A stretch of DNA of 64,000 nt from the NCBI GenBank assembly GCA_016200895.1, contig JACQDX010000005.1:1-64000 (forward strand). The letters are read 5' to 3'. Made by a program: the position numbers and the translations under genes. Positions 34,825-44,081 of this stretch are shown here, piece by piece. Within the stretch, counting starts at the first letter, position 1. The number at the start of each line of letters is the position of its first letter. Origin of the DNA: Burkholderiales bacterium. GTDB taxonomy: Bacteria > Pseudomonadota > Gammaproteobacteria > Burkholderiales > Burkholderiaceae_D. The notes beneath the pieces were generated by a model. That model was not told the DNA's origin and did not search any database. It was given only the letters and a program-made list of their open reading frames with translations.

Positions 34825-35712
34825 ATGCTGAATACCGAAGCACCTAGCATTAGCCATACCGAACTGGATTTATACCCGACCACGCAACTGGTCAACGTGC
34901 TCATTGATGACCAGTTGAATGCCATACGCGCAGTCAGCCTGGCTGCAGCACAAATCGCGGCAGCCGTCGATGCCGCAGCGCCGCGCATACTGGCAGGTGG
35001 CCGCCTGGTGTATGTGGGTGCAGGCACATCTGGCCGCCTGGGTGTGCTGGATGGTGTCGAATTATTGCCGACCTTCTCATGGCCAAATGAACGTGCCCTG
35101 TCCTTGCTGGCAGGCGGCAAGCAAGCCATGTTTGTGGCTGTTGAAGGTGCAGAAGATGATATTGAACAAGGAGCAAAAGAAATTCAGGAACTGGCTTTGA
35201 CAGCAAATGATGTGGTGATACTGATTGCAGCATCCGGTGCCACACCCTATGTACTGGGCGCCTTGCAGGCGGCGCGTCAGGCTGGTGCGCTAACCATAGG
35301 CTTTGCCAATAATCCAGATGCACCTCTCACTTCGCACGCCGAGATAGGCATCACGCTGGATACTGGCAGCGAAGTCATCTCCGGCAGCACCCGCCTGAAA
35401 GCAGGCACTTCGCAAAAAATCGCCCTGAACAGCTTTTCCAGCGCCCTGATGGTCAGACTGCACAAGGTCTACGGTAACCTCATGGTGGATGTCAAACCGA
35501 CCAATATCAAACTGCTCAGGCGCACTATCAGCCTGACCATGCATGCAACTGGCCGGGACGAAACACATTGCCGCCGCATACTGGAAGAATGTGATTTCCA
35601 TGTCAAGACAGCGATACTCGCCATCCTGAACAATATCAGCGTTAGCGCGGCCCATCAAAAACTGCTGGCCTGTGGCGATGACCTGCGCCTTGCGTTGCAT
35701 AGCAGGCCATAA
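34825..35712 (+). CDS. murQ: N-acetylmuramic acid 6-phosphate etherase
   Basis: A 295-residue SIS-domain lyase that cleaves the lactyl ether of MurNAc-6-phosphate to GlcNAc-6-phosphate and D-lactate. It is a cytosolic step of peptidoglycan recycling. The family motifs are visible: RLVYVGAGTSGRLGVLDGVE (about 60-79) with the likely catalytic Glu at 79, ASGATPYVLGAL, GFANNPDAPL, and TRLKAGTSQKIALN with the substrate-binding Lys/Ser run. The C-terminal NLMVDVKPTNIKLLRRT is typical. In proteobacteria MurQ is usually fed by a PTS (MurP) or by AnmK; here no PTS is seen and a BadF-family kinase sits at 43137. A LysR regulator follows 94 bp downstream. Confidence 0.97.
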   Translation: MLNTEAPSISHTELDLYPTTQLVNVLIDDQLNAIRAVSLAAAQIAAAVDAAAPRILAGGRLVYVGAGTSGRLGVLDGVELLPTFSWPNERALSLLAGGKQAMFVAVEGAEDDIEQGAKEIQELALTANDVVILIAASGATPYVLGALQAARQAGALTIGFANNPDAPLTSHAEIGITLDTGSEVISGSTRLKAGTSQKIALNSFSSALMVRLHKVYGNLMVDVKPTNIKLLRRTISLTMHATGRDETHCRRILEECDFHVKTAILAILNNISVSAAHQKLLACGDDLRLALHSRP

Positions 35713-35806
35713 CCCCCATATGCCGCAGTTGCAGCGATAAGCTGCGACAATATTCCTCGCCAGGCGTTACAATCAAGCTCGATTTTTTGCTGAATGGACT
35801 TTCACC

Positions 35807-36709
35807 ATGCGTTTGCGTCATATCGAAGTTTTTCATGCCATCATGCAGGCAGGCACGATCAGTGGTGCTGCGCAATTGCTGAATATTTCACAGCCTGCGG
35901 CCACCAAGGTCTTGCAGCATTGTGAAATACAACTGGGCCTGAAACTGTTCGAACGCATCAAGGGCAAACTGCATCCGACTCCCGAAGCGCATAAGCTGTT
36001 TGCTGAAGTTGACAAGCTCAATCGCGATTTGCAATCTGTACGCAGGCTGGCCAGCAATCTGAAAAACCATCCTGACGAAGCGGTCAGACTGGCATCAACA
36101 CCCACCTTGTCGATTACTGTAGTCCCCACTGCACTGGCAGCCTGGCGCAAGAAATTTGCCCACGTGCATTGCACGCTGGCGACCCATCACACCAGCGAGA
36201 TTGTGAATGCCCTGTTGCTCGGCGACGTGGATTTTGCGTTGTCTCTGTATGACCCTTGCCACCCGAATATCGCGTCTGAACCCTTGATACGCGGCAGCAT
36301 GACCGCTATCGCCCCGTTGGGTAGCTGGGCAAAGAACCTGGACAATACTGCCCTGCCAGTTGCCGACCTGCCCAAGAACCTGATTGCACTGGACCTGGAT
36401 GACCATCTCGTCAGCCGCGTCATGGATGCCTGCGAAGAACAGGGCTTGAGCTTTACTTCTTACACCGTGGTGCAGACTTATTTGCTAGCCAGGACGCTGG
36501 TGGAACTTGGCGCAGGCGCAGCCGTCATCGACCCCTTTACTGCTGCCACATCTGATCATAGCAAAGTGCAATGCCGCCCGCTATCGCCGAATGTGCCTGT
36601 GGATTTGTATTTACTGACCGCAAAATCAACACCGCTGTCACGCTCTGCGCGCGCTTTTGTAGAATGTATCAAGGAAGCTGGTGCTGAATTTATTGCCCGC
36701 ACCAGCTAG
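35807..36709 (+). CDS. LysR-family regulator of the muropeptide locus
   Basis: A 300-residue LysR protein. The helix-turn-helix is in the first 60 residues (RLRHIEVFHAIMQAGTISGAAQLLNISQPAATKVLQ), followed by an effector domain. It is codirectional with murQ and ends 4 bp into the convergent serine-hydrolase gene. AmpR-type LysR regulators in other bacteria respond to muropeptides, which makes a ligand from the cell wall attractive here, but the protein is not an AmpR orthologue by any mark I can see. It may control murQ, the divergent L,D-transpeptidase gene, or the whole locus. Nearby RpiR-type MurR is absent. Confidence 0.9.
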   Translation: MRLRHIEVFHAIMQAGTISGAAQLLNISQPAATKVLQHCEIQLGLKLFERIKGKLHPTPEAHKLFAEVDKLNRDLQSVRRLASNLKNHPDEAVRLASTPTLSITVVPTALAAWRKKFAHVHCTLATHHTSEIVNALLLGDVDFALSLYDPCHPNIASEPLIRGSMTAIAPLGSWAKNLDNTALPVADLPKNLIALDLDDHLVSRVMDACEEQGLSFTSYTVVQTYLLARTLVELGAGAAVIDPFTAATSDHSKVQCRPLSPNVPVDLYLLTAKSTPLSRSARAFVECIKEAGAEFIARTS

Positions 36710-38058
36710 AACAATTTATAAGTCGCGGTGAGTATCTGCTCTTCCCAGATACTCAGACTGGAATAGGCTCCCGGATTTTTATCAGGGTCAGCAGCGACAC
36801 CGCCTATGACATAGATAATGCCATTACATGTTGCCGGATCAAACAGGAAGGCTGATTGCAAGCCATAGGCAAAACCCAGATGACCAACTGGCTTGAAGGC
36901 AGGCAGAGCCTGCACCAGCTTGTCACCATAATGCGCGGCACTGCTATCGCTAAAGCGCTGGAAACCCAGGCCCCAGGATAAAAACAGGCCACGGTAATCA
37001 TCGCCATTATGTGCCGTCTTATCGTATTGCCATTGCTCCGCTGTCAAAGCCCTGACACTGGTGGGTTTTAACAGGCGTACACCATCAAGCTCGCCTTCGT
37101 TCATCAGCATCAACATGATGCGACTCAGGCCTTGCACGCTGATGCGCAAGCCACCTTGTGGGCTGGACAAGGTCGCATTCGTGCCAGGCCGGTAGTTTTC
37201 CAGTTGTCTCTTGACCAGCGGCTTATTGCGAAAATCATCTGTCTGCGCCACCCACGGGATTTGCGCATCCCAGATGTCATTTGCCTGCTTGCGGTACAAG
37301 ACAGCCAGCCGCGACAAGGCATCTGTCGACAAGAGTTCAGGATGATAAGCGCCTTCTACCTGCAAGGGCTGCAACACCAGTTTGTGCATGAGCAGATCAA
37401 AACGCTGGCCGCTGACAGCTTCCATCACGCTACCGAGCACTCCCCAGTTCAAATTCACATAATGGAAATAAAGACCAGGAGCAAAGTTCTCTCCCGCTTT
37501 GGCGTTTGCCGGATCAGCCCATTGCAGGCCCTGAGCATAATTCTTGCCACCAGTCTGCAAGAAACCCTGCATACTGACATCTGCCGGGAAGTTATAGCCA
37601 CCGTCATCCCGCAGGGATGAGGTATGGCTGAGCAGCATGCGGGTAGTAATGACTACATCTGGATAATGCGGGTTCCTGAGTTTGAAACCCAGGTAGTTGC
37701 TGATATCTGTATCCAGATCCAGCTTGCCTTGCTCAACCAGACACATGGCACCGATAGCTGCCACCATCTTGGAGACTGAGGCAACACGAAACAACGTTTG
37801 ATTGTCAACTGGCAAGCTATTGGTGGGATTTTGCTGGTCGATATAAGCTTGGCCAAACTGCTGCTGGTAAACGACTTTACCAGACTTGATTGCCAGTACG
37901 GACAAGCTGGCGAGCGCTCTGTCAGGCTGCGCTACAATCGCAGCCAGTTGCTGCGTCACCTGCTTTTGCCGGTCAGTTTCAGAAATGACTTGCGCCATAA
38001 CCGGATCTACCAGTAAGGACATGAGTACAAGCAGGCAGCGGGTCGAAAAACACATCAT
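36706..38058 (-). CDS. Serine beta-lactamase-fold hydrolase (AmpC/EstB/PBP4-like), exported
   Basis: A 450-residue protein of the penicillin-binding/class C beta-lactamase fold. The signal peptide ends near VMA-Q. The nucleophile block is ASVSK (SxxK, residues 94-97), and the second motif YVN occurs in FHYVNLNWG near residue 210. Such proteins are D-aminopeptidases, esterases, DD-endopeptidases or beta-lactamases; family alone does not say which. It is the last gene of the minus-strand group MFS-M14-SBP-VanX-hydrolase, only 2 bp after the VanX-like gene, so a role in splitting D-amino-acid peptides from peptidoglycan is likely. ATG at 38058 or 38055; the AAGG site fits the second better. Confidence 0.9.
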   Translation of the reverse strand: MMCFSTRCLLVLMSLLVDPVMAQVISETDRQKQVTQQLAAIVAQPDRALASLSVLAIKSGKVVYQQQFGQAYIDQQNPTNSLPVDNQTLFRVASVSKMVAAIGAMCLVEQGKLDLDTDISNYLGFKLRNPHYPDVVITTRMLLSHTSSLRDDGGYNFPADVSMQGFLQTGGKNYAQGLQWADPANAKAGENFAPGLYFHYVNLNWGVLGSVMEAVSGQRFDLLMHKLVLQPLQVEGAYHPELLSTDALSRLAVLYRKQANDIWDAQIPWVAQTDDFRNKPLVKRQLENYRPGTNATLSSPQGGLRISVQGLSRIMLMLMNEGELDGVRLLKPTSVRALTAEQWQYDKTAHNGDDYRGLFLSWGLGFQRFSDSSAAHYGDKLVQALPAFKPVGHLGFAYGLQSAFLFDPATCNGIIYVIGGVAADPDKNPGAYSSLSIWEEQILTATYKLF

Positions 38059-38060
38059 CC

Positions 38061-38675
38061 TTAATCAATACGCAAATAGGTTTCACGCACGACCACCGGG
38101 TCGCCACAATTGAAATGCCACCATTCGCTATTGATGCCACGGAACCCACCGTGTGCCATTGCAGCCCGCAATATGCCACGCTGGTCTAGCTGGTGCTGGG
38201 TGAGCTGGCCTTCGGCCAGCATTCTTTGTTCCAGCGCTGGGTGGGATTTTTCTTCGAGGGCATCAAAGCCGCTGCCCATGTCCAGCTCCTTGCCGTCGGC
38301 ATCAATGAGGGTGACATCCACCGCCATGCCAAAGGAGTGGATGGAACCACGGGCCGGGTCGGCCACGTACATACGCAAAGGTGTGCCATCCAGGTGCTGC
38401 CATAGCATTTCCTGTACACGGTGCGGGCGCAGAGCATCCAGCACCAGTATGCGCAAGTCAGGGTGATGTTCGTGCAGCCAGTTGACTGCAGCCTGCAGGG
38501 CAGCCACAGCTTCGTGGTGCAACCAACTACAGTCAAGATCACCGTATAACTCACGACCAACAAAATTGTCGGCACCGACATAACGTAAATCGATAACTAT
38601 GCCGCTGACGGTGTCGAGCCGGCAAAAATCAGGATGATCCGCAATCAATTCACAACGCACACATTCTCCACACAA
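38061..38675 (-). CDS. D-alanyl-D-alanine dipeptidase (VanX/DdpX-like, M15)
   Basis: A 204-residue zinc peptidase of the M15D group. The metal site is SIHSFGMAVDVTL (H and D ligands) and the catalytic/binding EWWHF motif appears near the end (NSEWWHFNCGDP). No signal peptide is seen, as in E. coli DdpX and VanX, which work in the cytosol. It cuts D-Ala-D-Ala, released from pentapeptide stems, to feed D-Ala or reduce it to a nutrient. It is followed at 2 bp by the serine hydrolase gene. The start has no ATG: TTG at 38675 is the longest choice, GTG at 38660 an alternative. Resistance to vancomycin is not implied, because vanA and vanH are absent. Confidence 0.9.
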   Translation of the reverse strand: MCGECVRCELIADHPDFCRLDTVSGIVIDLRYVGADNFVGRELYGDLDCSWLHHEAVAALQAAVNWLHEHHPDLRILVLDALRPHRVQEMLWQHLDGTPLRMYVADPARGSIHSFGMAVDVTLIDADGKELDMGSGFDALEEKSHPALEQRMLAEGQLTQHQLDQRGILRAAMAHGGFRGINSEWWHFNCGDPVVVRETYLRID

Positions 38676-38797
38676 CAGAGTTTTTCATAATCGCAGCATA
38701 GGGTGAGTCATCTGCACCTGCCAATGAAAACTTACCGATGACATATAACCAGATGGAATGATCAGGCTCTGAACTTCCATCTGGCGATCAATACAAT

Positions 38798-40594
38798 TTA
38801 TTTTAATACTTTATTACGGGCAATAACATCGACATCCACGTAGCGCCAGTTTGTGAAATCCACCGGATGTCTATAGTAGTTTTGCAACCAGGATTGGGAT
38901 AGATCTGCCGTCACAGGATGTATGCGCGGCACCCAGGGGGTATAGCCATGCATGAGTTGCGCCATCTGGCGGTAAATTGCCGTTCTCTCGGGGCTATCGC
39001 TCAGGCGCATCGCGTCTTCATACAGCTTGTTAAAGGCTGGAAGGTTAAAGCGCGAATAGTTGGCGCGACCAGCATTGGGGCCGTACAAAAGCTGGTAAAA
39101 ATTTTCGGCATCGGGGAAGTCAGCTATCCAGTTGGCCTCAGTCATCTGTACCTTGCCCAGGCGGGCAGCACGCAAAATTTCTGAATGTTTATCGGTCTTG
39201 AAGCTGACGTGGATGCCAATAGCTTCCAGGTTCTTGCGCCAGACTTCATCATGCAAGCGGCCAGTAGTACTCGCAAGACTATGCATTTGCAAATGCAGGA
39301 GCTGACCATCAGGTAAGTTACGATAACCATCAGTGCCGCGCCTATAGCCAAATTTGTCGAGCAAGGCATTGGCCAGCTTTACATCATATTGCACAGGGGT
39401 TTTATAGCTTGGGTCATAACCCAGCACATTCGGCGGCAAAGGCGATTGCGCCTGTATTGCCAGGCCTTTTTCCATCAGGGCGATGTCTTCCTTGCTGTCG
39501 TAGCTAAGGGCAATGGCACGGCGTAAGGCGATCTTCTCCAGGGTATAACCGCCAACTACCGGGTCTTCCATATTCATCCACATGTAATAGGTTTGCAGTG
39601 GCGTGAACAGGGACAGGCGCACGCCCTGCTGCTGCAATGCAGGCTTGAGCTTGCCATCATCCAGCACCATATTCGACAGCGGTGCCGGCACTTGTTCCAG
39701 ATAGTCAAATTCATGGTTCAGGAAACCCAGTACGCGCGACTGCTGTTCTTCCATGATCTTGATTTCTACCTTGCTGACACGTGGCAAAGTCTGCCCTGCC
39801 AGGCTGGCAGCGATTTTTCTGGTGGCGTCATCGCTACCCTGGTCATTGAACACGACTTTGCGGTACTGCGGATTCGCCAGTAACTCTATGCGAAAGCTGC
39901 GCTGCCACTGGCCAAGTATGAAAGGACCAGTCCCTATAGGGTGATTACCGACCTGGTTGCCATAAGCCTCCACCACTTCCCTGGCCACTGCACCTGTAGC
40001 GGTAGTTGCGAGGATGAACAGGAAATTACTATCAGGCGCGTTCAGGCGTATGCGCAGCGTGTATTTATCCACGGCTTGCAAACCGGGTATGCTGGTTTGC
40101 AGATTGAAGTCCTGGCTTTTGCCATCTTTGGCTGGCCTGAGTTTTTCATCACCCAGTAACTTGCCTTCAAACATGAACAGCCAGGGTGATTTGACCGTAG
40201 GATCATAGATGCGCTTGATGCTGTAGATATAATCTTCTGCCGTCAATTCCCTGGGCTTGCCCTTGAATGCTGGGTCAGGTGTAAACATGATGCCTGGTTG
40301 CAGATGCAGGACATAGGTTTTGCCCTGGTCCAAGATTTCTGGCATGCTTTTCAGGGTGTTGGGCTTGAGCTTCACAGGCCGCGCCAGATAGTCATAGCGC
40401 AGCATGGGTTCAAAAATATTTTCATTGATGCTGACCGAAGGTACGTCAGATGCCACTGCCGGGTCCAGACTGCTCTCCGGCGTCGTCACCAGTACCCGCA
40501 AGACTTTTTCAGTACTGGCTGCCGCATGTGCGGGCAAAACCTTGATCACGGCCGAAACACCCAACAATGCGACAAATAAAAAACGCAAACTCAT
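38798..40594 (-). CDS. Peptide ABC transporter substrate-binding protein (SBP_bac_5)
   Basis: A 598-residue periplasmic binding protein of the OppA/DppA/MppA type with a signal peptide (FVALLGVSAVIKVLPAHAAA). The conserved solute-binding pattern runs from ESSLDPAVASDVPSVSINENIFEPML to the C-terminal PHSEIL/SRFNLPAFNKLYEDAM region. In E. coli the related MppA delivers murein tripeptide to the Opp channel. Permease and ATPase genes are not in the window, so the partner must be encoded elsewhere. Its ATG overlaps the stop of the M14-type hydrolase gene by 4 bp (ATGA-type coupling) and it lies in the operon with the AmpG-like permease, which supports a stem-peptide role. Confidence 0.88.
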   Translation of the reverse strand: MSLRFLFVALLGVSAVIKVLPAHAAASTEKVLRVLVTTPESSLDPAVASDVPSVSINENIFEPMLRYDYLARPVKLKPNTLKSMPEILDQGKTYVLHLQPGIMFTPDPAFKGKPRELTAEDYIYSIKRIYDPTVKSPWLFMFEGKLLGDEKLRPAKDGKSQDFNLQTSIPGLQAVDKYTLRIRLNAPDSNFLFILATTATGAVAREVVEAYGNQVGNHPIGTGPFILGQWQRSFRIELLANPQYRKVVFNDQGSDDATRKIAASLAGQTLPRVSKVEIKIMEEQQSRVLGFLNHEFDYLEQVPAPLSNMVLDDGKLKPALQQQGVRLSLFTPLQTYYMWMNMEDPVVGGYTLEKIALRRAIALSYDSKEDIALMEKGLAIQAQSPLPPNVLGYDPSYKTPVQYDVKLANALLDKFGYRRGTDGYRNLPDGQLLHLQMHSLASTTGRLHDEVWRKNLEAIGIHVSFKTDKHSEILRAARLGKVQMTEANWIADFPDAENFYQLLYGPNAGRANYSRFNLPAFNKLYEDAMRLSDSPERTAIYRQMAQLMHGYTPWVPRIHPVTADLSQSWLQNYYRHPVDFTNWRYVDVDVIARNKVLK

Positions 40595-41592
40595 GCTTTG
40601 GCCTTTCCAAATTCGGCCAAACGAGGGTTAGGTTTTGTTAAGTAAAACCACTCTTCACCAGCGCTGGCACCTGCATCCGGGAAAATGATGCGGCCATCCT
40701 GATCTGCCCTGACTTCAGTACCATCGGCACGTGTGCCTATCAGTTCCCCCAGCGTCACTTCATCAAAGCTGCGCCATTCACGCACGAAACTGTCACCGTC
40801 ATGCAATTTGTCGATAACATCATAAATGCGCAAGGCTTCCATCTCTGTTACAGGCGCGGGTGCTTCGCCAGCAATCACACCCAGATGACGCAGGCTGTTG
40901 ACGATGGCAGCATAGGCCACCGATGGTGCTTGCGGGTCAAGATGCTGGCCACATTCCAGCGTCATGGCATAACCGCCGACCGAGCGCATGTATTCTGTCG
41001 TACCTACACCAAACTGTGTATTTGCATTTGCTACGGTTTTGGCATCGGCATCGTGAGCAAGCCGTTCCTGACGGCGTTGGACGCCACGCGCATAAGTGCC
41101 AAGCCAGCCATCAACCAGCCGGTGCACACCCAGGCGCATGGCCATGGCTAGTTCCTGCTGTTCATGGCTGAATGATTCTATGGGGCCGCGATTATTTTCT
41201 GGCCCTATCAGGACAAAAGGCTCGCCCTCACTACGGAAAGAATGCAGATCGAGCAAGACATCGTGCTGAGCCATGAGAGGACATAACCAGTTTGCCACAT
41301 GATCTTCAAATTCCTGCACATCAGTTGTCGGTATCAGGCGGCGATTCAGGTTGCGTTCACCTTCCCTTTGCCCCAGTTTATAGGCCAGCGGATTGCATAC
41401 CGGCACCAGCGTCAGACGGCCACTCAGCAATTGCAGGCTGCCCTCTTCGAGTTCAGCAATGACGCGGCGTATCGCTTGGGTGCCGCAGGTTTCATTGCCA
41501 TGTACGGCACCAGTGATAATGACACTGCTGCCTGGCTGTGGAGAACTGTAGCTGGTACTTTGAAAATGATAGGGGTAAGCAGTTTTGTTCAT
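40591..41592 (-). CDS. AstE/AspA/MpaA-like zinc carboxypeptidase or amidase
   Basis: A 333-residue enzyme of the M14 superfamily succinylglutamate desuccinylase/aspartoacylase branch. Zinc ligands are H31 and E34 (AVHGNE) and H117 (LLDLHSF); the glutamate of the catalytic step is expected further on in MTLECGQHLDP. The nearby HGNET and NPLAYKLGQREGERNLNRRL block is typical. MpaA, a relative, removes L-Ala from murein tripeptides; this protein may do something similar, but the family also holds arginine-catabolism enzymes, so the substrate is inferred from position. It is cytosolic, with no signal peptide, and lies 14 bp after the AmpG-like gene and 4 bp over the binding-protein gene. Confidence 0.82.
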   Translation of the reverse strand: MNKTAYPYHFQSTSYSSPQPGSSVIITGAVHGNETCGTQAIRRVIAELEEGSLQLLSGRLTLVPVCNPLAYKLGQREGERNLNRRLIPTTDVQEFEDHVANWLCPLMAQHDVLLDLHSFRSEGEPFVLIGPENNRGPIESFSHEQQELAMAMRLGVHRLVDGWLGTYARGVQRRQERLAHDADAKTVANANTQFGVGTTEYMRSVGGYAMTLECGQHLDPQAPSVAYAAIVNSLRHLGVIAGEAPAPVTEMEALRIYDVIDKLHDGDSFVREWRSFDEVTLGELIGTRADGTEVRADQDGRIIFPDAGASAGEEWFYLTKPNPRLAEFGKAKA

Positions 41593-41606
41593 ATTTTATT
41601 CAGCCT

Positions 41607-42908
41607 CTATTCAGCTTTTTTGCCAAAAGCCGGGTCCACTTTAATGAGAGCGGTGACAACAAAGGTAGGCACGGCAGCAATACATATCCAGACAAAGAAA
41701 TGGGCATAACCCAGATGCTCCTGCAAACGGCCACTGAACATCCCCGGCAACATCATGCTCAGCGCCATGAAGCCTGTACAAATCGCATAATGCGCGGTCT
41801 TGTGTTCGCCATCAGCAATCATGATCATATACAGCACATAGGCTGTAAAGCCAAAGCCATAACCCATTTGCTCTACGGCCACAGCAGCACCAATCAGATA
41901 GATATTTTGTGGCTGCACAAAGGCCAGGTACACATACACCAGATGCGGCAGATTAATGGCCAGCGCCATCGGCCAAAGCATGCGCTTCAAGCCAAAACGC
42001 GAGATCAGGGCACCACCTGCCAGGCCACCTATGGTCAGGGCAATCATGCCCATGGTGCCATATACAATACCAACCGCCTGCGTGGACAGGCCCAGACCGC
42101 CCTTATCTACACCATCGAGCAAAAATGGCGGCGCCATCTTCACTAATTGCGCTTCGCCAAAACGATACAGCAAGAGGAAAGCAATCGTCAGCAAGATATT
42201 TTTCTTTTTGATGAACTTGCCAAAAATCGTGAAGAATGTCGCTACTACCTGATTTGGGTCACCATGCGCACGATCACTGGCCGGGCGTGGCAAGGCCCAT
42301 TTATGATAGGCCGACAAGCTGATGAACATCACAGCTAGCACACAAAAAACGACGATCCAGCCAAACCTGGCATCGCCCGTCATGTCGCGCAGTGTGCCTG
42401 CCAGATAAACCAGAGCCCCCTGTCCAGTCAGCATGGACATCCTGAAAAACATGCTGCGCACACCAACGAAAGCGGCCTGTTGATACTGTTCCAGCGCCAG
42501 CATATAAAAGCCGTCAGAACTGATGTCATGCGTCGCAGCACTGAAAGCAAGTAACCAGAAAACCAGCAGGGTCGCCTGGAAAAAAGCTGGCATGGGTATG
42601 GTCAGGGCCACCAACCCGAACATGGCACCAATCACCAGTTCCAGCGTAACAATCCAGAAACGCTTGGTTTTGAACATGTCCACAAAAGGTGACCAGAAAG
42701 GCTTGATCACAAAGGGCAGATATAACCAACTTGTATATAAGGCAATATCAGAATTGGAAATATCGAGATTTTTGTACATAATGACGGAAAGTGTCATTAC
42801 CACGACGTATGGAATCCCCTGGCTGAAATACAATGACGGTATCCAGCGCCAGACCCCGCCAGCAGGAACTTCAGGATTTTTGACCGCAGTAACTGTCTCG
42901 CTTGTCAT
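41607..42908 (-). CDS. MFS permease, AmpG-like (muropeptide importer)
   Basis: A 433-residue major facilitator with about 12 membrane helices. The N-terminus RWIPSLYFSQGIPYVVVMTLSVIMYKNL and the segment AALLAFSAATHDISSDGFYMLALE resemble AmpG, which imports GlcNAc-anhMurNAc muropeptides in Enterobacteria; the match is to the broad AmpG/PAT group, not to E. coli AmpG itself. It heads the minus-strand operon MFS, M14-type, SBP, VanX, serine hydrolase, and is divergent to the sugar kinase, amidase, carboxypeptidase group. The 228-bp intergenic region should carry promoters for both; the -35/-10 pair TTGCTG-18-TTATAA at 42975-43004 faces right. Confidence 0.85.
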   Translation of the reverse strand: MTSETVTAVKNPEVPAGGVWRWIPSLYFSQGIPYVVVMTLSVIMYKNLDISNSDIALYTSWLYLPFVIKPFWSPFVDMFKTKRFWIVTLELVIGAMFGLVALTIPMPAFFQATLLVFWLLAFSAATHDISSDGFYMLALEQYQQAAFVGVRSMFFRMSMLTGQGALVYLAGTLRDMTGDARFGWIVVFCVLAVMFISLSAYHKWALPRPASDRAHGDPNQVVATFFTIFGKFIKKKNILLTIAFLLLYRFGEAQLVKMAPPFLLDGVDKGGLGLSTQAVGIVYGTMGMIALTIGGLAGGALISRFGLKRMLWPMALAINLPHLVYVYLAFVQPQNIYLIGAAVAVEQMGYGFGFTAYVLYMIMIADGEHKTAHYAICTGFMALSMMLPGMFSGRLQEHLGYAHFFVWICIAAVPTFVVTALIKVDPAFGKKAE

Positions 42909-43136
42909 CTTGATCTTTTTCTTAAGTGGTAGGGCTCATCTTCCCAGTAAAATACCGGGATTGCGATTGAAATTTTGCTGCTGCTTCATAGCAAAAAGTT
43001 ATAAGCCGGATGCATCTTTTCATTCGCTGCCAGTGCCAGAAGCGCCCTATGATAAACGAACAACTGCCAGTTATTGCGATTCAGCTCCACGATGTTTCAT
43101 CAAATTCCCCAAAAATCAGCACACCAAGCTACATTT

Positions 43137-44081
43137 ATGTCATCAGACCAGCAAACGCCCTTGTCACAGCAAACGACCTACATTGCGCTGGGTATAGATG
43201 CGGGCGGCACGCAAACCCGCTGGGCATTGGCGACTAAAGATGAACAAATCCTTGCCAGTGGTACCGCCGCCGGTCTTACCGCTCTACAAACCGATAATGC
43301 AGAAGGTGTACAAGCAGTGCACCAGGTATTTGCTGGCCTGGCCGCCGCCACGCGCAGCCATGGCCAGGTAAGCAGCATACGCGCAGGCATTACCGGTTTT
43401 GGTGGCGATGCCCATACCCTGCCAGATATGCTGGCCGACTGCTTTGATCTGGAAAAACAGCACATCCTTGTCAGCAATGACATAGAAATAGCCTACCTCG
43501 ATATTTTCAAACCGGGCACGGGTTACCTGATTTATGCTGGCACCGGTTCCATCGCTGCCTACATAGATGCAAATGGTGAGTTTCATCGCGCCGGTGGCCG
43601 TGGTTATTTGCTGGATGATGCTGGTGGCGGCTTCTGGATAGCGCGCGAAGCCATGCGCAAGCTCTGGCGCGCCGAAGATGAACATCCCGATCACTGGAAA
43701 AATTCAGAAATGGCGAAACGCCTGTTCAAGCTCATCGGTGGCAATGACTGGAACATATCACGTGATTTTATTTATCACCGCAGTCGTGGCGACATCGGCA
43801 AGCTGGCTATGGCCGTTGCTGCCGCAGCCGACAGCGACCCGGTCGCCATGGTCATATTACAAAGCGCGGGCAAGGAACTGGCACGCCTGGGCATGGCCAT
43901 GTGCACCCGTTTTGGTAATAAACCCATTGCACTCAGTGGCAGGGTGCAGGAATTGCATCCTGCCATCGTAGAATCCCTGCGCCTGCATCTGCCACCAGAA
44001 ATCAGCCTGCGCCAGAGCACTTGCGAAGCGCATTTTTCCGCAGCGCGACTCGCTGCCCGACAACTCAAAAAACAATCATGA
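43137..44081 (+). CDS. BadF/BadG-family sugar kinase, MurK-like
   Basis: About 314 residues with the ASKHA actin-like fold. The phosphate-1 motif is GIDAGGTQTRWAL, followed by GTGSIAAYIDANG and GRGYLLDDAGGGFWIAREAM, the same layout as N-acetylglucosamine kinase and Clostridium MurK, which phosphorylates both MurNAc and GlcNAc. With MurQ in the same locus this closes the path MurNAc to MurNAc-6P to GlcNAc-6P. Clear AnmK motifs and PTS genes are not seen. ATG at 43137 begins MSSDQQTP; upstream starts at 43092 or 43074 are possible. It overlaps the amidase gene by 4 bp at ATGA. Confidence 0.88.
   Translation: MSSDQQTPLSQQTTYIALGIDAGGTQTRWALATKDEQILASGTAAGLTALQTDNAEGVQAVHQVFAGLAAATRSHGQVSSIRAGITGFGGDAHTLPDMLADCFDLEKQHILVSNDIEIAYLDIFKPGTGYLIYAGTGSIAAYIDANGEFHRAGGRGYLLDDAGGGFWIAREAMRKLWRAEDEHPDHWKNSEMAKRLFKLIGGNDWNISRDFIYHRSRGDIGKLAMAVAAAADSDPVAMVILQSAGKELARLGMAMCTRFGNKPIALSGRVQELHPAIVESLRLHLPPEISLRQSTCEAHFSAARLAARQLKKQS

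Noticed and set aside
36706-38058. AmpC beta-lactamase
   Set aside because: The SxxK and YxN motifs fit the general fold, but no KTG-type marker specific for AmpC was clear and the neighbourhood points to peptidoglycan peptides.
38061-38675. Vancomycin resistance determinant
   Set aside because: VanX- and VanY-type enzymes are present, but vanA and vanH ligase and dehydrogenase genes and VanRS are not; the organism is Gram-negative. A nutritional or recycling role fits better.
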